Below, piece by piece: positions 6,540 to 10,181 of a stretch of DNA of 10,181 nucleotides; position 1 is the first letter of the stretch; each line of letters starts with the position of its first letter. Under the pieces are notes generated by a model. The model was not told where the DNA came from. It did no database searches and saw only the letters and a list, made by a program, of their open reading frames with translations. The position numbers and the translations under genes are program-made. The stretch is from Clostridia bacterium (GTDB taxonomy: Bacteria; Bacillota; DULZ01), in assembly GCA_012520135.1 (NCBI GenBank), contig JAAYOX010000178.1:1-10181 (forward strand), written 5' to 3'.

Positions 6540-7706
6540 TTACCAAACACGGAAGCTGGTGGTTGCAGCGGGTTTGGATTTAGAGTAAGCCTCGTAGTAG
6601 ACTTGAGCGGTGTAGTTGCCTTTGGGGAGGTTGGGCAAGTAGACAAAACTATAACTTGCTCCACCGCCGGCAATGGTTGTAGTGGTATTAACAGCCGGGT
6701 TGGTGTTATACTGCCATGTATAGCCGTTGTCACCCTTGACTACTACTCTGATTGCTTTACTCATGGGATAAGAGATTTTAACCGGGTTTTTGGTTTTATT
6801 CTTGACCTCAAAAGCGATTTGAGGCTGTTTTCCTCCGTTGTACCAGGTACTGAAGCTGAGCTTGTTGGCAATATCCCAGTTGATGCCGCCGTTGTTTCCT
6901 CCCCAACCTTTACTGTTTAGGGAGAAGTTCAAAGAGGCTACCGCATCTTTGCCCGAGGTGCCGTAGAAATAGGCGTAAGCGTGGTACCTGCCGTCAGCCA
7001 GCTTAGGTAATTTGGTGCGATATACTTTAGCTTGTCCCGGAGCCAGGGTTTCGGTTTTTGCTTTTTGGGCATACCAGTGGTTCCAGGAATCCTGCCATAC
7101 TTTGCTCCAACTGGAATTATACACTATAATGTCAAATTCTTTAGCGGAGGGGAATCTCAGTTGAACAGGCTTTGAAGAAGTATTTTGGGCTATCAACATG
7201 AGTTCGTTGTCCACTTGAAACAGCCGGTAATTTAGAGCCTTGCTGTTTTCAACAGGACGCTGCCAGCCCGTATTGCCTATGGAAAACTGAGTTTGGGCAA
7301 CCCTATTACCTTGTGAAGGACCGCCGGCAAAAAAGGCATTTAAGGTATAGTTGCCTGCCGGTAGTTTGGGAATGTCTACCTTATACAACTTGGCATGTCC
7401 GGGCAGGAAGTTTTCCTCCTTGGGAGTTTTAGCCCAATCTTTAGTGTCGGAATACTTCCAGACAACCTGATTACCTTTCTTTACAACCAGCTCGAATTCT
7501 CTTTCAGTCTTAAAGTTTAGTTTTACCACCTGGTTGGAAGGGTTTGTTACCAGAAAATAAAACTGGCCTTCCTTTTCCATGTGATAAACAAAGTAACCCA
7601 GGGGGTCGCCGGCCACAGGAGCTGCGGCTACCGGGCCTGCCAGCAGGGGCAATAAAAAGGCCACTGCCAAAAGAATAGATACTAGTTTTTTTGCTCGGGT
7701 GATCAT
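6540..7706 (-). CDS. Secreted protein with three tandem BsuPI-like beta-sandwich repeats
   Basis: 388-aa exported protein. The N-terminus MITRAKKLVSILLAVAFLLP is a classical signal peptide with probable cleavage near A28/A29 (PVAAAP). Three related domains follow at about 36-143, 155-263 and 283-386. Each has the pattern F-x-VTN-x(n)-PV-L-F, then a hydrophobic strand with vW (VVWKYS, KVWQDS, YTWQYN), then a PGxAxxY or GGGASYSF strand, and then LPxGxYxxxxYF. This layout matches BsuPI-type domains (named after a Bacillus intracellular proteinase inhibitor), though here secreted and triplicated. No catalytic residues and no cysteines are seen. The start is ATG 7706, 7 bases after AAGGAGG (7714-7720); an in-frame start 31 codons earlier would precede the promoter and mask the signal peptide. 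It may be a cell-surface or extracellular binding protein; the ligand is unknown. Confidence 0.8.
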   Translation of the reverse strand: MITRAKKLVSILLAVAFLLPLLAGPVAAAPVAGDPLGYFVYHMEKEGQFYFLVTNPSNQVVKLNFKTEREFELVVKKGNQVVWKYSDTKDWAKTPKEENFLPGHAKLYKVDIPKLPAGNYTLNAFFAGGPSQGNRVAQTQFSIGNTGWQRPVENSKALNYRLFQVDNELMLIAQNTSSKPVQLRFPSAKEFDIIVYNSSWSKVWQDSWNHWYAQKAKTETLAPGQAKVYRTKLPKLADGRYHAYAYFYGTSGKDAVASLNFSLNSKGWGGNNGGINWDIANKLSFSTWYNGGKQPQIAFEVKNKTKNPVKISYPMSKAIRVVVKGDNGYTWQYNTNPAVNTTTTIAGGGASYSFVYLPNLPKGNYTAQVYYEAYSKSKPAATTSFRVW

Positions 7707-7766
7707 CTTATTTCCTCCTTCGTCATCTTTGATACTGATTCCCGGCTTTTTGGAACCGCTACATCG

Positions 7767-7795
7767 ATTATAGACGAAGAGGTGTCTAAAATGTT
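7767..7795 (-). promoter_or_regulatory. Putative promoter for the BsuPI-repeat gene
   Basis: On the minus strand a perfect TATAAT occupies 7772-7767. At the 17-base distance upstream lies only AACATT (7795-7790), a poor -35, so activator help or another -35 spacing is possible. The predicted leader to the ATG at 7706 is about 55 bases. Confidence 0.45.
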
Positions 7796-7888
7796 GCACA
7801 ATCTGTCAGGTAATAGTTGGACAGTTTGGCAATCAGCAGACAATATAACAAAAGCCCCCAGCTTGGCTACTCATACTTTCGACAAAAG

Positions 7889-7944
7889 GCTATGCGGTGT
7901 TAATCGAAGGGCTCCTCTGAAGCCCACGATTAACACAGCATAGC
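7889..7944. repeat. 56-base near-perfect palindrome (copy 1 of a dispersed hairpin repeat)
   Basis: Outer arms GCTATGC (7889-7895) and GCATAGC (7938-7944) pair fully. After one G/A mismatch, ten more pairs form between 7897-7906 and 7927-7936 (GTGTTAATCG/CGATTAACAC). A small 2x1 internal loop is followed by GGGCT (7909-7913) and AGCCC (7921-7925) around the seven-base loop CCTCTGA. In total 22 base pairs form. The half 7909-7935 recurs on the opposite strand at 10108-10134 with a single mismatch. It lies in the gap between two minus-strand genes and has no T run, so it is not a normal terminator. It resembles a REP/MITE-type element. Its class is unknown. Confidence 0.8.
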
Positions 7945-7950
7945 AGGATG

Positions 7951-7982
7951 TACAAAGGCCTCTACGATATACATAGAGGCCT
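7951..7982 (-). terminator. Hairpin, probable terminator of the DUF6125-like gene
   Basis: Nine-base perfect inverted repeat AGGCCTCTA (7956-7964) and TAGAGGCCT (7974-7982), placed just after the minus-strand stop at 7991-7993. Read on the minus strand the stem is followed by TTGTA, a weak T tract, so termination may be inefficient. Confidence 0.55.
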
Positions 7983-7990
7983 CTCTTCCT

Positions 7991-8503
7991 TTATTCGTCT
8001 TCAATAGTAAACTCCCAAGCACAATAATATTCTTCCGGATGGGGATCCGGCGGGCAGGCAATGCACCGGGTTTTAATGCGAGGGTCGATGGTTTTGGCAA
8101 ACCCGCTGTATTCCACTAAGCCAACAGATTTACAGGGGAAATCCGGTAATCCTTTTCGCTTCCTGGCCGATTGTACGCGGCAATTGGTCATTTTGAACAC
8201 TAAAGTCTTGTCATCAACCCATTCCGTTACTTGCTGGTTCAGAAAAGCATAGAGACGATAGTCCAAGGCTGTAGCCAAAGCCTTCAGACCGCCGTTGGGG
8301 GGTAACTGGAGAAAATCCATAATCCGCTTGGCCTCGATTACAGTGAACTTCTCCCAGGCCAAGGTATCCAGTTCAATAGCCGTTTCCAGATCGAATTTTC
8401 CTTCTGCTGCCAGAAACCATAACCCGTCGTGGGCGATCCACCGTTTGGCCAAATCGCTAATCAGCTTTTCCAATTGTTCTCGAGACAGATCTTTGAGTAC
8501 CAT
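7991..8503 (-). CDS. DUF6125-like cytosolic protein with conserved cysteines
   Basis: 170-aa soluble protein of unknown function that I recognise, with moderate confidence, as the DUF6125 type found in anaerobic Firmicutes. The N-terminal half is helical (LKDLSREQLEKLISDLAKRW, then DGLWFLAAEGKFDLETAIELD). The C-terminal half carries five cysteines: C108 (TNCRVQ), C124 (DFPCKS), the pair C147/C150 (RCIACPPDPH) and C161 (YYCAWEF), which could bind a metal or Fe-S cluster. Three ATG codons stand in a row (8509, 8506, 8503) directly after GGAGG (8514-8510). Only the third has normal spacing (6 bases), so I place the start at 8503; the longer frame from 8566 is unlikely. It is transcribed divergently from the MerR-ddh operon, suggesting shared control. 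Confidence 0.7.
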   Translation of the reverse strand: MVLKDLSREQLEKLISDLAKRWIAHDGLWFLAAEGKFDLETAIELDTLAWEKFTVIEAKRIMDFLQLPPNGGLKALATALDYRLYAFLNQQVTEWVDDKTLVFKMTNCRVQSARKRKGLPDFPCKSVGLVEYSGFAKTIDPRIKTRCIACPPDPHPEEYYCAWEFTIEDE

Positions 8504-8609
8504 CATCATCCTCCGTTCTAGTTGAGATGTTAAATACTTCTCCGGGAATCCAGAAGTTTCCTTCATGTTTAGAAAATTTTGAACAATTTGTTATTGGTTT
8601 TTGTTAAAA

Positions 8610-8636
8610 TTTACTTTTGAACTGTTTACAAGTAAA
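8610..8636. promoter_or_regulatory. Dyad overlapping the merR promoter (candidate operator)
   Basis: TTTACTT (8610-8616) and AAGTAAA (8630-8636) form a perfect 7-base inverted repeat with a 13-base spacer that covers the -35 box of the merR promoter. A direct repeat TTTTGAAC also occurs at 8577-8584 and 8615-8622. Being in a divergent gap beside a regulator gene, these are plausible binding sites. The AT-rich composition raises the chance of coincidence. Confidence 0.35.
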
Positions 8637-8653
8637 AAAAATAATTATATAAT
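8625..8653 (+). promoter_or_regulatory. Strong sigma-A promoter of the merR-ddh operon
   Basis: TTTACA (8625-8630, 5 of 6 matches) and a perfect TATAAT (8648-8653) are separated by exactly 17 bases, inside a very AT-rich stretch. Transcription would begin near 8660, about 44 bases before the merR ATG. The normal 17-base spacer, rather than the 19-20 bases typical of MerR-activated promoters, suggests that the regulator acts as a repressor if it acts here. Confidence 0.8.
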
Positions 8654-8703
8654 ATAGCAAACAAAATTTTGATGGAGAATAATTACTTAGGAGGTTACGT
8701 GGC

Positions 8704-9105
8704 ATGGTAGAATTTAATGCAGATCAGCCTTTGTATACTATAGGAGTAGTAGCGGAATTATTGGGGGTGCATCCGGAAACCCTTCGGGTATGGGAACGAA
8801 ACGGCCTGATTAAGCCTGCCCGTAGCCATAAACAACGGTTGTATTCCAATAATGATTTGCGACGTTTACGGTTTATCAATAAGATGATTGAGGAAAAGGG
8901 TCTTAACCTGGCTGGAGTCAAACAAGTGATCCATTTGTATCCTTGCTGGTGGGTGCAAAATTGTGAAGGAGGCCATTTCAGGGAAGGCCAACCGGTAAAT
9001 TACGCCAAGCCTTGTTGGAAAGAAGACGGTGCTTACTGTATCCTCATTGAGGATAAGGCTGATTACTGCAATTCATGTGAACACTGTCCTAAACGGTCCG
9101 TGTAA
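8704..9105 (+). CDS. MerR family transcriptional regulator with Cys-rich C-terminus
   Basis: 133-aa DNA-binding protein. Residues 10-75 form a MerR winged helix-turn-helix (YTIGVVAELLGVHPETLRVW, ERNGLIKPARS, RLYSNNDLRRLRFI, then a GLNLAGVKQVI segment as in HspR/GlnR-like members). The short effector part (76-133) is unusual: seven cysteines, C81, C87, C104, C112, C122, C125 and C128, plus a CWW motif, ending in YCNSCEHCPKRSV. This suggests a zinc site or an Fe-S cluster. The start is ATG 8704, 9 bases after AGGAGG (8689-8694). ddh starts 35 bases after its stop, so the two almost certainly form an operon. The likely role is local autoregulation and control of ddh, and perhaps of the divergent DUF6125-like gene. 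The signal sensed is unknown. Confidence 0.88.
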   Translation: MVEFNADQPLYTIGVVAELLGVHPETLRVWERNGLIKPARSHKQRLYSNNDLRRLRFINKMIEEKGLNLAGVKQVIHLYPCWWVQNCEGGHFREGQPVNYAKPCWKEDGAYCILIEDKADYCNSCEHCPKRSV

Positions 9106-9140
9106 TCAGCGGCTCGAACTTTCGGTAGGAGGTTTAAAGT

Positions 9141-10040
9141 TTGAAAAAAAGGACGGTAGCAGTTGTCGGTTATGGAAAAGTTGGTCAATTTGCCGTGGAA
9201 GCAGTTCAGGCAAGCCCTGATCTAGAATTAGTGGGTGTGGTAAGACGTAGCGGTAGCCGGGAACATTCTCCCGAATTAGCCAGTATCCCTGTGGTTACCG
9301 GCATTAGAGAACTTGCCGGAGTAGAAGCAGCTTTGTTGACGGTTCCCACTCGTATGGTGCCTGAATATGCCAAGGAATGTTTGAGTTTGGGTATCAATAC
9401 TGTGGACAGTTATGACATTCACGGTGAGCTCGTTAACTTGAGGCGAGAACTTGATGGTGTAGCCAAAGAAAACGGCAGTGTGGCTATCATTTCCGCCGGA
9501 TGGGATCCGGGCACCGATTCCCTTTTGCGGTGCATGATGGAAATGATGGCTCCCCAGGGGATTACTTATACCAATTTTGGTCCGGGGATGAGTATGGGCC
9601 ATACGGTAGCCGTTAGAGCTATACCAGGGGTAAAAGACGCCCTTTCCATGACTATACCCTTAGGAGTGGGGCTTCACCGGCGGATGGTTTATGTGGAACT
9701 GGAGGAAGGTGCTGATTTCAAGGCGGTGGAGAATGCGGTATTACAGGATTCCTATTTTGTTAATGATGAAACCCATGTCCGGCAGGTACCTGACGTGAAC
9801 CAATTGATTGATTGGGGCCATGGTGTCTTGATGGAGAGAAAAGGAGTGTCGGGCAAAACTCATAATCAGCTGTTTAAATATGAAATGAGGATTAATAACC
9901 CGGCTTTGACATCCCAGGTAATGGTGTCTGCCCTTCGGGCTACTTTCCGGCAGCAACCGGGAGCATATACCATGGTAGAGGTTCCGGTCATTGATTGCCT
10001 GCCCGGGGATAGAGAAGAGTTACTTAGACGGTTGGTTTAA
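9141..10040 (+). CDS. ddh: meso-Diaminopimelate D-dehydrogenase
   Basis: 299-aa NADP-dependent oxidoreductase that reversibly converts L-2-amino-6-oxopimelate (tetrahydrodipicolinate) plus ammonia and NADPH to meso-diaminopimelate, a one-step route to lysine and peptidoglycan precursor that bypasses acylated intermediates. Visible features are the Rossmann motif VVGYGKVG (8-15), VVRR (33-36) with the two arginines expected to hold the NADP phosphate, VDSYDIH (88-94), SAGWDPG (118-124), FGPGMSMGHTVAVRAIPGVK (146-165), LHRRMVYVE (178-186) and THNQLF (240-245). The length equals that I recall for the Symbiobacterium-type (type II) enzyme. The start is TTG 9141, 8 bases after TAGGAGG (9126-9132). 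It is second in an operon after the MerR-family regulator and ends at a strong terminator. Confidence 0.95.
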   Translation: MKKRTVAVVGYGKVGQFAVEAVQASPDLELVGVVRRSGSREHSPELASIPVVTGIRELAGVEAALLTVPTRMVPEYAKECLSLGINTVDSYDIHGELVNLRRELDGVAKENGSVAIISAGWDPGTDSLLRCMMEMMAPQGITYTNFGPGMSMGHTVAVRAIPGVKDALSMTIPLGVGLHRRMVYVELEEGADFKAVENAVLQDSYFVNDETHVRQVPDVNQLIDWGHGVLMERKGVSGKTHNQLFKYEMRINNPALTSQVMVSALRATFRQQPGAYTMVEVPVIDCLPGDREELLRRLV

Positions 10041-10048
10041 AATTGTGG

Positions 10049-10076
10049 GGAGCAAGAAATTTCTTGCTCCTTTTTA
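10049..10076 (+). terminator. Rho-independent terminator of the merR-ddh operon
   Basis: Perfect 22-base palindrome GGAGCAAGAAA (10049-10059) and TTTCTTGCTCC (10060-10070), effectively a nine-base stem with an AATT loop, followed by TTTTTATTTG. It starts 8 bases after the ddh stop. Confidence 0.92.
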
Positions 10077-10107
10077 TTTGTTGACAACTTGCCTAAAGCC
10101 AAATCGA

Positions 10108-10134
10108 TGTTAATCGCGGGCTTCAGAGGAGCCC
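10108..10134. repeat. Copy 2 of the dispersed hairpin repeat (opposite orientation)
   Basis: These 27 bases equal the reverse complement of 7909-7935 except for one substitution (10117 against 7926). The core CGGGCT (10117-10122) and AGCCCG (10130-10135) form a six-base stem around the loop TCAGAGG. Unlike copy 1 the outer palindrome is absent; instead CCAAA (10099-10103) could pair with TTTGG (10137-10141). Agreement this long between two unlinked sites in 10 kb is not expected by chance. Confidence 0.8.
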
Positions 10135-10181
10135 GGTTTGGGGATGAGCTCAGTTGCCTTCGGATGCCTTCGAAATCGCAC
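10110..10181 (-). CDS. Possible 3' end of a minus-strand gene leaving the window
   Basis: The minus strand is open from the right edge to TAA at 10112-10110, giving 23 codons and a tail ending in ATELIPKPGSSEARD. It overlaps hairpin copy 2. The tail is loosely reminiscent of C-termini of TnpB-type transposon proteins, where a hairpin at the element's right end overlaps the gene end. This is only a suggestion: the fragment is short and I cannot identify it. A non-coding reading is equally possible. Confidence 0.25.
   Translation of the reverse strand: MRFRRHPKATELIPKPGSSEARD

Noticed and set aside
7707..7799. N-terminal extension of the BsuPI protein from 7799
   Set aside because: It would start upstream of the predicted promoter, bury the AAGGAGG site and put 31 polar residues before a clear signal peptide.
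7889..7944. Integron attC site
   Set aside because: It is an imperfect palindrome, but the arms carry GTTAATC on the left and GATTAAC on the right, the reverse of the RYYYAAC...GTTRRRY order, and no integrase gene is seen.
7707..7990. Riboswitch upstream of the BsuPI gene, or tiny ORFs of 13-14 codons in the gap
   Set aside because: I could not match any known aptamer core, the likely promoter lies downstream of the structured part, and the tiny frames either lack ribosome sites or lie inside the terminator hairpin.
8504..8566. N-terminal extension of the DUF6125-like protein from 8566
   Set aside because: The GGAGG directly before the ATG triplet at 8509-8501 indicates an internal start; the extra residues look non-conserved.
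10081..10086. Perfect TTGACA as a -35 box for a plus-strand transcript at the window end
   Set aside because: No acceptable -10 box lies 16-18 bases downstream (TCGATG at the 17-base distance).
10140..10156. Stretch GGGGATGAGCTCAGTTG resembling the 5' end of a tRNA with its D-arm
   Set aside because: The bases that follow (CCTTCGGATGCCTTCG) do not give a D-loop closing stem or an anticodon arm in the right position, and the window ends before an acceptor partner.
10155..10172. Short direct repeat TGCCTTCG (10155-10162 and 10165-10172) as the start of a repeat array
   Set aside because: Only two 8-base units are visible and the sequence ends; this is insufficient for any array.

Overview
The window looks like chromosomal DNA of an anaerobic, low-to-medium GC Gram-positive bacterium of the Clostridia/Peptococcaceae type. 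The evidence is strong AGGAGG-type ribosome binding sites on every gene, frequent GTG and TTG starts, sigma-A-like promoters, compact hairpin terminators, and gene content such as a DUF362 ferredoxin protein, DUF1015, DegV, a BsuPI-domain protein and a meso-diaminopimelate dehydrogenase. No species can be named from the sequence alone.

Layout. (1) Positions 1-110 hold the tail of an unidentified gene and its terminator. (2) Positions 183-3736 (+) hold a three-gene cluster: an M20 metallo-deacylase, a class V PLP aminotransferase and a DUF1015 protein. (3) 3814-4884 (+) is a DUF362 protein carrying two [4Fe-4S] motifs, with its own likely promoter and a clear terminator. (4) 5081-5935 (+) is a DegV/FakB-type lipid-binding protein with a recognisable promoter and a structured leader. 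(5) 6030-6497 (+) is a small membrane-anchored Mrr-like protein whose nuclease residues look lost. It converges, through a bidirectional terminator, on (6) a secreted protein with three BsuPI-like repeats (6540-7706, -). (7) The 284-base gap 7707-7990 holds a promoter, a 56-base near-perfect palindrome and a hairpin. (8) 7991-8503 (-) is a DUF6125-like Cys-containing protein, divergent from (9) an operon of a Cys-rich MerR-family regulator and meso-DAP dehydrogenase (8704-10040, +), driven by a near-consensus promoter. (10) The last 140 bases hold a strong terminator, a second copy of the palindrome core, and what may be the 3' end of a minus-strand gene leaving the window.

How the genes may work together. 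The aminotransferase and DUF1015 are plausibly linked to serine/glyoxylate metabolism. The MerR-ddh operon supplies D,L-diaminopimelate for lysine or peptidoglycan and may be controlled by its own metal- or redox-sensing regulator. The remaining genes look like independent housekeeping units.

I saw no CRISPR array, rRNA, tRNA, prophage or complete insertion sequence. The most unusual items are the shared 27-base hairpin repeat (7909-7935 and 10108-10134), the apparently catalytically dead Mrr-like membrane protein, and the Cys-rich MerR regulator coupled to ddh.
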